Below are positions 6,651 to 13,422 of a stretch of 14,786 nucleotides of DNA, one piece after another. Both the position numbers and the translations under genes were made by a program. The notes under the pieces were generated by a model, which was given only the letters and a program-made list of their open reading frames with translations, made no database searches and was not told where the DNA came from. The stretch comes from JBFFXF01 sp041569895 (GTDB lineage Bacteria; Planctomycetota; UBA8108; JACQVS01): positions 1-14,786 of the forward strand of contig JBFFXF010000178.1 of assembly GCA_041569895.1 (NCBI GenBank), in the 5' to 3' direction. Positions within the stretch are counted from its first letter, which is position 1; each line of letters begins with the position of its first letter.

Positions 6651-7037
6651 GTGTATCACGTTCTCGGAGGATGGACGCATTACCTCGACAGGAAAGTCGT
6701 GGAGCTCGACGGCCTCCGGCTCGGAGGTCTCTCGGGCGTCGTCGGCGATCCACGAAAGCCGCTTCGCCGTTCCGACGAAGAGTTCGTCGAGTGGATCGAG
6801 CGTCTCCTCGACGACGGCGCGGAGATCCTCGTGCTGCACGACGGCCCCGAGATCCCCGACCGCCGCCTCCGGGGACAGGCGTCGATCCGCGGCGCGCTCG
6901 AGCGCGCCAGACCCACGCTCGTGCTGCGAGGACACTGCCACTGGAACGAGGCCGTCGCGCGCCTCGCGAACGGAACGCAGATCGTCAACGCGCACGAGAA
7001 GGTGGTCGTTCTCGAGAGGGCGGCGAGTGACGAATGA
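6651..7037 (+). pseudogene. Truncated metallophosphoesterase (C-terminal half only)
   Basis: The 128 codons read from a GTG at 6651 match the second half of calcineurin-like phosphoesterases. LVLHDGPEI (His63) and RGHCHW (His95, His97) are late metal-binding motifs, and GTQIVNAHEKVVVLE is the usual C-terminal strand pair. The N-terminal motifs (DxH, GDxx, and GNHD/E) are missing. Where GNHD should be, the sequence reads GGWTH. The frame stays open upstream to a TGA at 6510, but its translation there is unrelated and overlaps the opposite-strand pilin gene. No ribosome binding site precedes the GTG. Without three of the metal ligands it should not be catalytic, so I call it a remnant; a short expressed protein cannot be excluded. 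Its stop overlaps the next start as ATGA (7034-7037). Confidence 0.62.
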
Positions 7038-7282
7038 GGAGTTCATTTGCGTGCGTGGGCATCTCGTCTGTCATTCGATCATCGCCTGACGTCCTCGGAG
7101 GAACGCCGGTATTCGCCGGAACTCGCGTGCCCGTCCAGACCCTCCTCGACTACTTGAAGGCCGGAGACCGCATGGACGATTTCCTCGAGGATTTCCCCTC
7201 CGTCTCGCGAGAGCAGGCAGTTCAAGTTCTGGAGATCGCGAGGGACGCTCTTCTCGGCGAGCGGCATGGGGGTTGTCCCTGA
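7034..7282 (+). CDS. DUF433 antitoxin-like protein
   Basis: An 82-residue DUF433 protein with a clear signature: SPDVLGGTPVFAGTRVPVQTLLDYL, read in two parts around GGTPVFAGTRVPV, then a Gly-Asp turn (KAGDRMDDFLEDFPSVS) and a C-terminal helix (EQAVQVLEIARDALL). DUF433 proteins are small DNA-binding-type antitoxins, usually followed immediately by a DUF5615 PIN-like toxin. No such toxin is here: after 7282 come a terminator and then a convergent gene. The ATG at 7034 overlaps the stop of the phosphoesterase remnant; a GTG at 7055 is an alternative that better matches the family's short N-terminus. It may be an orphan antitoxin or a regulator of another target. Confidence 0.86.
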   Translation: MRSSFACVGISSVIRSSPDVLGGTPVFAGTRVPVQTLLDYLKAGDRMDDFLEDFPSVSREQAVQVLEIARDALLGERHGGCP

Positions 7283-7293
7283 CGACGTTTTTT
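7272..7293 (+). terminator. Intrinsic terminator overlapping the DUF433 stop codon
   Basis: GTTGTC (7272-7277) pairs with GACGAC (7281-7286) through six base pairs including one G-U, around a three-base loop. One G and then six T residues (7288-7293) follow. The TGA stop (7280-7282) lies within the hairpin. It is the only candidate terminator in the window with a proper T tract. Confidence 0.55.
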
Positions 7294-7345
7294 CATCAAA
7301 CAGCCCGGTCTGTGACCCGAGGCTCGTCGACACCGCCACCCCCGT

Positions 7346-9004
7346 TCACTCGAACTCACAACTCGGCCCGAGCACCCGGAGCGTGGCCTGAATGGTCGAC
7401 GCAATGGAGTACTGGCTCTCGAGGTCGAGGTCATCCCACGGGATCATGTCCTCCAGCTCGGCCTCGGCTGCCCGGCGAGATTGCTCCGGCGCCAGATCGA
7501 GCGCATCCCGGGCGCCCTCGACCCGCCAGTCGGCGAGTATGATGAGGGTCCTCACGGCGCGCTCCTGGACGTCCGTGGCCGGGTGATGCAGGAGCTCCGT
7601 GCACGCCTCGACGGCGACGGCGGCGCGTGTTCTGAGCACCCACGAGCGCACGCGTGCGTAGATCCAGGCCGTGCCGCTCGGCGACTCGAGCAGCAACCTG
7701 ACCGCGCGGAAGGGCGCTTCCTCGGACACGAACGCCCAGAGCGCGGCGGCGGTTCGCACGAAGGGCTCCTCGTCATCGAGACACTGCCGCGCCGGCTCCG
7801 GGAGAGGGGTCGGCGTCCGTCTCTCGCTGGCCAGGGTGTAACGGTCCAGGATATGCCGCGCCAGGAAAGCGCGGGAGCGCACGGTCTCGTCGGCGGACTC
7901 GGTCGATCTCGACAGCGCCGGACGGATCGTCCCGGCAACGGCGGCGATCTCGTCGATGAGCGTCTGCCTCGCCTCGTGGCCGCCCATCTGCAGCGTGACC
8001 GGACGCATCAGGACCTGCACGACAGCGGCGAGCGCAGTCGCACGAACTGTGGGGCTGCTGTCCCCGAGCCACGGGAGGAGCTCCGTGACTCGCAGGCCGC
8101 TCGAGACCGTCGTCGGGCCCAGTGTCGTTCCCTGGATGAGGTCCATCGGAGTCTTTCGCCGAGACATCACTGCCGTCCCGAGGAGACGCCCGACGACGGT
8201 CCGCTCGACCTTCCCGGCGTCCGCGACTCGATCCCGCAGCGACATGAGGTCCGAGACCCCGAGCTCGCGGAGCGCGGACACCGCCATTCTCGGCGGGTTG
8301 TCATGGGTGTAGTGGTCCGACCGGTACTCCCGCTCCAGGTCGGGCTCGCTCGACGGCTGGCTGCCCCGTGAATCCGACGTCGTCAGGAAACCGCGAGGAT
8401 CCGCCTCGGAGAAGGAAGTCGCGCGCAACACGATGCGGACGCTCTCGGCGAGCGCCTCCTCCTCCGGCTTCCACGTGGCCAGCAGGTCGAGAACGGGCCG
8501 CATTGCCGTCGCGGTGGGACCGGTATCCCGGAGAAGGTCGATGGCCAGACATTGACGCCGACGATCTCCGGTCTCGAGAGCATGCGCCAGTTCCGGGAGC
8601 GCCGCGACGCCGAGCCGGTCGAACGCCTCGTGAACCCGCCACTGGGGGTGCTCCCCGCGCTTCGCCCTGTGCTCGCCGGAGAGCAAGATGTCGAGGTACT
8701 GCGGCACGGCGCGCGTCGAGCCGACGCGTGACAGCCAGTGAACGAGCCGCGCCTGTCGAGGCTGCGGAGCATCGTCGAGCCTGGCCAGGCACCACGCCTC
8801 GACGGCGTCCGCGGCGCCGCGGCGAACCATCTGGCCGAGAAGCTCCTCGCGACGCCCGTCATCCGCCCGCTCCCATTGCACGACAGCCCACCAGCGCGAG
8901 ATCGGCCCGCTGAAGGCGAGCAGGAGGACGACGACCAGACACAGAAAGGAAAGGAAGGAGACAACGACGACGTGCCTGTGCCTGTGAGGCCAGCGAGTCA
9001 CCAT
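7346..9004 (-). CDS. Membrane-anchored HEAT-like helical repeat protein
   Basis: A 552-residue protein with a basic N-terminus and one transmembrane helix at about residues 12-31 (VVVVSFLSFLCLVVVLLLAF). The rest is almost wholly helical, with repeated Leu/Ala-rich helix pairs typical of HEAT or armadillo repeats: GVAALPELAHALETGDR, SPTVRATALAAVVQVL, DEEPFVRTAAALWAFVS and ATDVQERAVRTLIILAD. Such repeats normally form protein-binding solenoids; no enzyme motif is visible. The ATG at 9002-9004 is preceded by GGGAG nine bases away. A TTGACA-type promoter lies just upstream, so it may be transcribed separately from the carboxylase-like gene 148 bases upstream. The 3' end converges on the DUF433 gene. 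Partner unknown. Confidence 0.8.
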   Translation of the reverse strand: MVTRWPHRHRHVVVVSFLSFLCLVVVLLLAFSGPISRWWAVVQWERADDGRREELLGQMVRRGAADAVEAWCLARLDDAPQPRQARLVHWLSRVGSTRAVPQYLDILLSGEHRAKRGEHPQWRVHEAFDRLGVAALPELAHALETGDRRRQCLAIDLLRDTGPTATAMRPVLDLLATWKPEEEALAESVRIVLRATSFSEADPRGFLTTSDSRGSQPSSEPDLEREYRSDHYTHDNPPRMAVSALRELGVSDLMSLRDRVADAGKVERTVVGRLLGTAVMSRRKTPMDLIQGTTLGPTTVSSGLRVTELLPWLGDSSPTVRATALAAVVQVLMRPVTLQMGGHEARQTLIDEIAAVAGTIRPALSRSTESADETVRSRAFLARHILDRYTLASERRTPTPLPEPARQCLDDEEPFVRTAAALWAFVSEEAPFRAVRLLLESPSGTAWIYARVRSWVLRTRAAVAVEACTELLHHPATDVQERAVRTLIILADWRVEGARDALDLAPEQSRRAAEAELEDMIPWDDLDLESQYSIASTIQATLRVLGPSCEFE

Positions 9005-9045
9005 CGCGCACGCTCCCGTGATTCCGTCAACGAGGCCCTGCCTGC

Positions 9046-9074
9046 AGGATCGGTGTCGAGGCTGGTCGTGTCAA
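9046..9074 (-). promoter_or_regulatory. Candidate sigma-70 promoter for the HEAT-like gene
   Basis: On the minus strand a perfect TTGACA (9069-9074) is followed after 17 bases by GATCCT (9046-9051), a weak -10 box. Initiation would give a leader of about 35 bases before the ATG at 9004. It sits between a large hairpin (9086-9146) and the gene, as expected for a terminator-promoter junction. Both the position and the -35 are good; the -10 is the weak point. Confidence 0.42.
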
Positions 9075-9085
9075 CTCGAAAGGAG

Positions 9086-9146
9086 CGCCACGTGACGTGC
9101 CCGGGGGGGCGCCGCGCTCCGCGGCTCACCAGCCACGTGCGTGGCG
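9086..9146 (-). terminator. Nested hairpin after the carboxylase-like gene
   Basis: CGCCACG (9086-9092) pairs with CGTGGCG (9140-9146), CGTG (9096-9099) with CACG (9134-9137), and within the loop GCCGCG (9111-9116) pairs with CGCGGC (9120-9125) around three bases. The structure begins seven bases after the stop of the carboxylase-like gene (9153). There is no T tract. It is likely a terminator or mRNA 3'-end stem. Confidence 0.45.
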
Positions 9147-9152
9147 ATTTGC

Positions 9153-11342
9153 TCACTCACCTGCCGCAGCCACCCCGAAGTCGATGACGGTGGACTCGAG
9201 CACGGTCTTCCGGCCCCCCCTGGAGACTCGAACGACTGCCTTGACGATGTGATTCGGCACTTCTCGTGAGAGCCAGCGATCGACGCTCGCCTGGGTCTGG
9301 CCGGCCGGGGTGCGGCGGGAGATCGTGCACGACTCGTGGACGCAGACAAGCGTGCGATCCCCGACATGCACATCGACGGCCGGATCCTCGACCTGGATCT
9401 CGTAGGTGCCTTCCTCCCCCAGGAGCCGGTCCTCGAGATCGAAGGTCATGCGCACGACGTCGGACGGCAGGCCGATCCCGGGGATGAGCCTCGGTCGTGC
9501 GTCGGGCGCCTCGCGATACGGCACACGGGCGTCGCTACTCCTCCAGATGGAGAGTCGTGCCTTCCAGGGATCGTCTTCGTCGTGCATCGCGTAGGTCTCC
9601 ACCTCGCAGGGCACCTCGCGGGAGCCGAGCGAGAAGCGACTCGGGACCGTCTCGACCAGCCGCATGTCGAGCCCCGCGGGGACCACGCCGAGCACGAGCG
9701 CTCCGTATTGGCTCGCACCGTCGGCGTCGGAGGAGACGTTCGTGATCGCCACCATCTTCACTCCGCCGACGCTCTCGAGCTGCCGCTTCCTGCGCGCCCG
9801 AACCGTCGTGTCCCCGTACGTCAACTCCTCATCGACGAGGACCCACGATCCGATCTCGAATCCCGCCCAGCCGTTGTACGACGAGGGCGTCTCGATGACC
9901 GGTTTCTTCTCGTCGAACGGGACGACGAGCGGCTTGATCCACGTCTTCGGACGGAGGGATCGCGACTCGCGGGCGAGGTCCACCATCGGGTCGACGTACA
10001 ACTGATTCCGGCGGCCGTTGAACGACGACTTGATATACGCGCGGATTTCGGCGTTCTCGTGCCCCCGGGCACGAAGATCGTCCGCGACGCGGTGGCAGAA
10101 CTGCAGGATCATGTCGGGACGGAGCGGCATGATCGCCCGCTGAAAGTCGCTCAGGTACGCGGAGGGATCCAGCTCCCATCTCGTGTCGGTTGTCGGGTCT
10201 CTCGCGAAGAACCGCGCCTCCGGCTGCTTGTTGTAGATCATCATCCTCCAGGCGAAGTTGTTGCCCTCCTCCGTCCATCCTGGATCTCCGGGATACAGGT
10301 GGTGACGGAGCGGCAAGAGGATCTGGATGACGAGATACGCTCCGCCCAGGATCAGGACGAACCGGCGGTGGAGCGCGCCGGTGGAGACGACGGGCGCGTC
10401 TGCGGCGATCGGTCCAGCCGCCGCGATCGATCGAGAGCGCCGGTGAAAGAGGCGGCGAAGCCCGGCGATGGCTCGACGCGGCCAGTCCGGCTCGAAGAAC
10501 AGCGTCGTCGCCGCGATCATGTACCAGGGGAAGATGCCGATCTGGAACGGCAGGAAGAACGCGTTCGCGAGATGGAAGACCAGGGCGACGGCGAACGCGA
10601 TCGGCCGCGACTTGCGCCAGAGAAGGAACGGCACGACGAGCAGATCAAAGAGCAGACCACCGTAGCTGATCAGGTAGACGACGACCTCGCCCCGGGCCCA
10701 GGCCGGAAGCCCCGGAGTGAACGAACGCATCGGTTCCCCGCGGAGCCAGTCACCGTTCAGTTTCGCCACGCCGGCATAGAAGTAGACAATTCCGATCTGC
10801 GCGCGGAGCAGCCAGAGAGTCCACGCGGGCAGCGTGCGCGGTGTGCCGGGACGCAGCCAGCGGCGAACCGAGAAGGCGCGGTCGGCGGGGATGAAGACCA
10901 GGAGCAGGCCGAGAAGACAGACGAGGTAGAAGTGGTTCAGGTAGTAGGCCTGCTCCAGGAGAAAGACGTACGTGAAGCCGAGGAAGAACAGGATCGCGGC
11001 CACCCGGTAGAGCAGTCCCACCATGAGGAGCGCGGCAAGGATGCCCAGGACGACGAAGTGGACGTACATGCCGACCCCGGGCCACGGCGCGACCCAGTCG
11101 AAGCCGTAGAACGTGAAGTGGAAGTCCGGCTTCGCGTAGAGATACTCGACGTGGCCGCCGACGAGGTACCGGATGATCTCCGAGAGCAGGATGCCGCCGA
11201 ACGCCACGCGGAACACGGCAATTCCGGCGGCATCCACGCCCCGGAAGAGCGCACCGACTCGGCGCGGTGACGTTTCGAGGAGAGGGCCCGGCGGGACGAT
11301 CGGTTGACCGGACGTCACGGCCGCGCCCTCTCCATCACTCAT
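9153..11342 (-). CDS. Vitamin K-dependent gamma-carboxylase-like HTTM membrane protein
   Basis: A 729-residue homologue of GGCX, the membrane enzyme that carboxylates glutamate to gamma-carboxyglutamate using reduced vitamin K. Residues about 35-285 are the multi-helix HTTM domain: FRVAFGG, YGFDWVAPWPGVGMY, YLNHFYL, IVYFYAGVAKLNGDWL and SYGGLLFDL. His137 and Lys194 align, by motif and spacing, with human His160 and Lys218. A lumenal-type domain follows (WTEEGNNFAWRMM, 356-368; RPDMILQFCHRVADDL, 408-423; QLYVDPMVDLA). Residues about 465-729 are an additional mostly beta region that I do not recognise. The ATG overlaps the stop of the preceding surface-protein gene (ATGA at 11339-11342), so translation is probably coupled; GGGAG directly abuts the start. 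Bacterial HTTM proteins are mostly uncharacterised, so carboxylase activity is an inference. Confidence 0.88.
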   Translation of the reverse strand: MSDGEGAAVTSGQPIVPPGPLLETSPRRVGALFRGVDAAGIAVFRVAFGGILLSEIIRYLVGGHVEYLYAKPDFHFTFYGFDWVAPWPGVGMYVHFVVLGILAALLMVGLLYRVAAILFFLGFTYVFLLEQAYYLNHFYLVCLLGLLLVFIPADRAFSVRRWLRPGTPRTLPAWTLWLLRAQIGIVYFYAGVAKLNGDWLRGEPMRSFTPGLPAWARGEVVVYLISYGGLLFDLLVVPFLLWRKSRPIAFAVALVFHLANAFFLPFQIGIFPWYMIAATTLFFEPDWPRRAIAGLRRLFHRRSRSIAAAGPIAADAPVVSTGALHRRFVLILGGAYLVIQILLPLRHHLYPGDPGWTEEGNNFAWRMMIYNKQPEARFFARDPTTDTRWELDPSAYLSDFQRAIMPLRPDMILQFCHRVADDLRARGHENAEIRAYIKSSFNGRRNQLYVDPMVDLARESRSLRPKTWIKPLVVPFDEKKPVIETPSSYNGWAGFEIGSWVLVDEELTYGDTTVRARRKRQLESVGGVKMVAITNVSSDADGASQYGALVLGVVPAGLDMRLVETVPSRFSLGSREVPCEVETYAMHDEDDPWKARLSIWRSSDARVPYREAPDARPRLIPGIGLPSDVVRMTFDLEDRLLGEEGTYEIQVEDPAVDVHVGDRTLVCVHESCTISRRTPAGQTQASVDRWLSREVPNHIVKAVVRVSRGGRKTVLESTVIDFGVAAAGE

Positions 11343-13150
11343 CTCCCGACGGAATGAACGGGAGCCGCCAGCGTCGATTGCTCGAGGCGAGCGATCCGCG
11401 CGGCGAGCCCGGAGAGCTGCGCGTTCCCGTTCTCGAGGTCGACGACGCGGGCCTCCAGCTCGGCGACGCGAGCCTCGAGGTCGTTCAGCCGCCTGGCGTG
11501 GCGCTTGACGATCTCCGATGTCTCGTTCACCTTGACACCAATGAGAACGTTCACCACGGAGAGGTCATCTCGCTCGGAGTCCTCCCACGCACGCCCGAGG
11601 ACTTGCGTCATCTGCTCGAGGTCGAGCTCCTCGGGCGCCACGCCGATGCCGGTCCCGTCGTTCTTTCCCGACGGCACGATGTAATCGCCGTTGCGCACGC
11701 GTCCCCGCACCATCACCGGCACCTGACCCATGAAGCTGACCTTCGCGAAGAGATGCTCCTCGCCCTTGCGGGGCAGGTTGCCGACGACCACTGGCGCGAG
11801 CGACACCGACATGATCTGATCGGCGCCGTCCGTCTTTTTGGTGATCTTCCCGTCATGGACGCCCACGATCTGGCCGAAGATCATCTTCTCTTCGGGGTCG
11901 AGCTTGGGGAGCCACTCGGCGTAGTCCGCGCCGTGGGAGCCGTAGGTGACTCCACCGTCCTTGCAGCGCTCGGTCTGCGCGAGCAGGACGGCGGCGAGCG
12001 CCAGATCGAACGGGTTCGTGGTCAGCAGGCCGTCGAGGCCGGAATCCAGCGCCCAGCAGACCAGTTGCTCGATATCGCTCGCGAGCCCGGTGGGCGCAGA
12101 GACCGACGGGGCGCCGAACCGGATGTTCGGCAACCGCCCCCCGGAGATCGAACCGCCGGCGACCGACCCCGGCGTGACCGAGCCGCCCATCACCGAGCCC
12201 GGAGTGAACGACCCTCGATTGAAGGTCGCGCTCGGAAGCGAGCCCGCTCGAAACGTCAGGCTGGGAAGCGCTCCGGGGTCGAAGTCGAAGCCGGGTGGGA
12301 AACCGAAGTCGATGCTGAGGCTCGGAGCCCTGCCCCGGCTGAAGCTGGCCGACGGGAGCGTGCCTCGACTGAATGCCAGGCTCGGAAGCGTGGCCGACGG
12401 AAGCGTGACCTGCGGAAGCGTCACCCGCGGAAGCTCGACCTGGGGAAGCTGGATATTCGGAAAGGCGCCGGCGTCGAAGTCGATCCCCGTATCGAAGGAG
12501 AAGTCCGAGAGCCTGAGGTCGAACAGGCCGAGCGGCGGCGGATCGATCCAGTCGTTGTTCTGGAAGTCGTAGCCCTCGATCCTCCCCGCGACGTTGCCGT
12601 CGCCGTTGAAGAAGGTGACGAAGTTGTTGTCCGCGTTGGCGTCGCCGCCGTCGCCCAGCGTGATGGCGATGCCGTCCGCGTCGCTCCCTCGACTCCTGAA
12701 CGCGGCGATGTGGTTCCCGAGGAAATCGCCCGTACCCTCGACGGTAAACAGGGCGAAATCACGCGGCTCGGGATCCTGTGAGCTCATGGCGACCCGCAGG
12801 CCGTCCTCGCCCCGGATCTCCACCGGCCCCGCATCGGCCATGATGATGCCGCCGAGGCCGGGGCCACCGGCGTCATAGGCGTCGTCGAGCGTTCCGCCGC
12901 CCGGCCCGCCCGCGAACGCCGCTGGAGGGGGTCCACCGAGGAAGAGAAAGTTGAGCAGATAGCTGGCGTCGCTGACGTCGCGACCGCCATCGCCGTTGAC
13001 GTCGCCGTTGCAGACGGCAGTCGTTTTCGGGTCTGACAGACACGGAGCTCCGGCGGAGAGATGGCCGGTTGTTGTCAGAATCAGCGTCACCGAGCCGAAA
13101 GCGACGAGCGTCAACAATACAGAGATGGAGAACTTCACGAGACGATGCAT
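11339..13150 (-). CDS. Large secreted surface protein: dockerin-like loop, pentad repeats, coiled coil
   Basis: A 603-residue exported protein. Residues 1-30 form a signal peptide or anchor (FSISVLLTLVAFGSVTLIL). Residues 48-75 hold a dockerin/EF-hand-like calcium loop (GDVNGDGGRDVSD) followed by LLNFLFLGGPPP, a form common in Planctomycetota. Residues about 105-205 are Asp/Gly-rich with strands. Residues 221-350 are 26 unbroken five-residue repeats. Residues about 405-540 (GADYAEWLPKLDPEEK, MGQVPVMVRGRV, GDYIVPSGKNDG) resemble a domain I remember near the C-termini of surface and tail-type proteins. Residues 550-592 form a heptad coiled coil (LNDLEARVAELEARVVDLE), suggesting a trimer. I chose the ATG at 13148-13150, preceded by GGGAGGGGG; upstream starts add 44 residues that do not look coded. 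It heads the operon with the carboxylase-like gene. Confidence 0.85.
   Translation of the reverse strand: MHRLVKFSISVLLTLVAFGSVTLILTTTGHLSAGAPCLSDPKTTAVCNGDVNGDGGRDVSDASYLLNFLFLGGPPPAAFAGGPGGGTLDDAYDAGGPGLGGIIMADAGPVEIRGEDGLRVAMSSQDPEPRDFALFTVEGTGDFLGNHIAAFRSRGSDADGIAITLGDGGDANADNNFVTFFNGDGNVAGRIEGYDFQNNDWIDPPPLGLFDLRLSDFSFDTGIDFDAGAFPNIQLPQVELPRVTLPQVTLPSATLPSLAFSRGTLPSASFSRGRAPSLSIDFGFPPGFDFDPGALPSLTFRAGSLPSATFNRGSFTPGSVMGGSVTPGSVAGGSISGGRLPNIRFGAPSVSAPTGLASDIEQLVCWALDSGLDGLLTTNPFDLALAAVLLAQTERCKDGGVTYGSHGADYAEWLPKLDPEEKMIFGQIVGVHDGKITKKTDGADQIMSVSLAPVVVGNLPRKGEEHLFAKVSFMGQVPVMVRGRVRNGDYIVPSGKNDGTGIGVAPEELDLEQMTQVLGRAWEDSERDDLSVVNVLIGVKVNETSEIVKRHARRLNDLEARVAELEARVVDLENGNAQLSGLAARIARLEQSTLAAPVHSVGR
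12101..12490 (-). repeat. 26 consecutive 15-base (five-residue) repeats
   Basis: Residues 221-350 of the surface protein divide into 26 pentads with no slip in register. Every fifth residue from 225 to 350 is F, L, I or V except one Ala and one Pro. Early pentads read like LPxVx, later ones like GSVxx. At DNA level the plus-strand word GGAAGC recurs exactly every 15 bases at 12384, 12399, 12414, 12429 and 12444, and in the same phase at 12234 and 12264. It does not match the canonical A(D/N)LxX pentapeptide repeat but could fold as a related beta-helix. Confidence 0.85.
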
Positions 13151-13208
13151 GGTGCCCCCTCCCAACCAGATGAACAAGGACCCAACAACAGAATCACAAC
13201 CGCCGGCC

Positions 13209-13236
13209 ATCATCGGAGTGCAGTTCCCTCGGTCAA
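13209..13236 (-). promoter_or_regulatory. Candidate promoter of the surface protein/carboxylase-like operon
   Basis: On the minus strand TTGACC (13231-13236) is followed after 16 bases by GATGAT (13209-13214), five and four matches to the sigma-70 boxes. Initiation would leave a leader of about 50 bases before the ATG at 13150, with GGGAGGGGG as ribosome binding site. A perfect dyad covers the -35 box. Predicted by eye only. Confidence 0.42.
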
Positions 13237-13241
13237 GGGAA
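13224..13241. promoter_or_regulatory. 18-bp dyad over the -35 box (candidate operator)
   Basis: TTCCCT (13224-13229) and AGGGAA (13236-13241) are perfect inverted repeats separated by six bases, with the candidate -35 box of the minus-strand operon inside. The geometry fits a dimeric repressor site. No cognate regulator is in the window. Confidence 0.38.
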
Positions 13242-13366
13242 TTCGCGATCGCCTGCTGCGAGAAGTGTGGAATCTTCCGCATCCTTCGCGTAGGGGGTCA
13301 CGGCTGTGTTGCAACGGAACACGGAGCTCGCGATCTTCGACGCTGGCAGCTGCCTCACGTCCCGCC

Positions 13367-13394
13367 TTGCGCGCGCTCGCCCCGGGCGCATAAT
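13367..13394 (+). promoter_or_regulatory. Candidate sigma-70 promoter of the alpha/beta hydrolase gene
   Basis: TTGCGC (13367-13372), a 16-base spacer and CATAAT (13389-13394, five of six matches to TATAAT) lie 28 bases before the ATG at 13423, leaving a leader of roughly 20 bases that includes the ribosome binding site AAAGGAG. The -35 is weak and the -10 is good. Confidence 0.42.
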
Positions 13395-13422
13395 GGCCAT
13401 TCCCGCCGAGAAAGGAGCTGCC

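Noticed and set aside
6528..7046. A 172-codon minus-strand open frame opposite the phosphoesterase remnant
   Set aside because: The plus-strand frame carries phosphoesterase motifs (LHDGPEI, GHCHW), and the minus-strand product matches nothing.
7283..7345. Search for a DUF5615-type toxin after the DUF433 gene
   Set aside because: The plus-strand frames after 7282 show no start with a toxin-like N-terminus (such as MKFLLDENLP), and a terminator intervenes.
9336..11270. A 644-codon plus-strand open frame
   Set aside because: It is antisense to the GGCX-like gene, whose helices and motifs are unmistakable. The plus-strand product is a charged, low-complexity sequence without any recognisable domain.
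12101..12490. Possible CRISPR array or satellite because of the 15-base periodicity
   Set aside because: There are no constant repeats with variable spacers. The period is five codons in a continuous reading frame, so it is a protein repeat.
11267..12781. A 504-codon plus-strand open frame with Arg/Lys-rich repeats
   Set aside because: Its repeats are the mirror of the pentad array in the minus-strand surface protein. It also has no ribosome binding site or domain.
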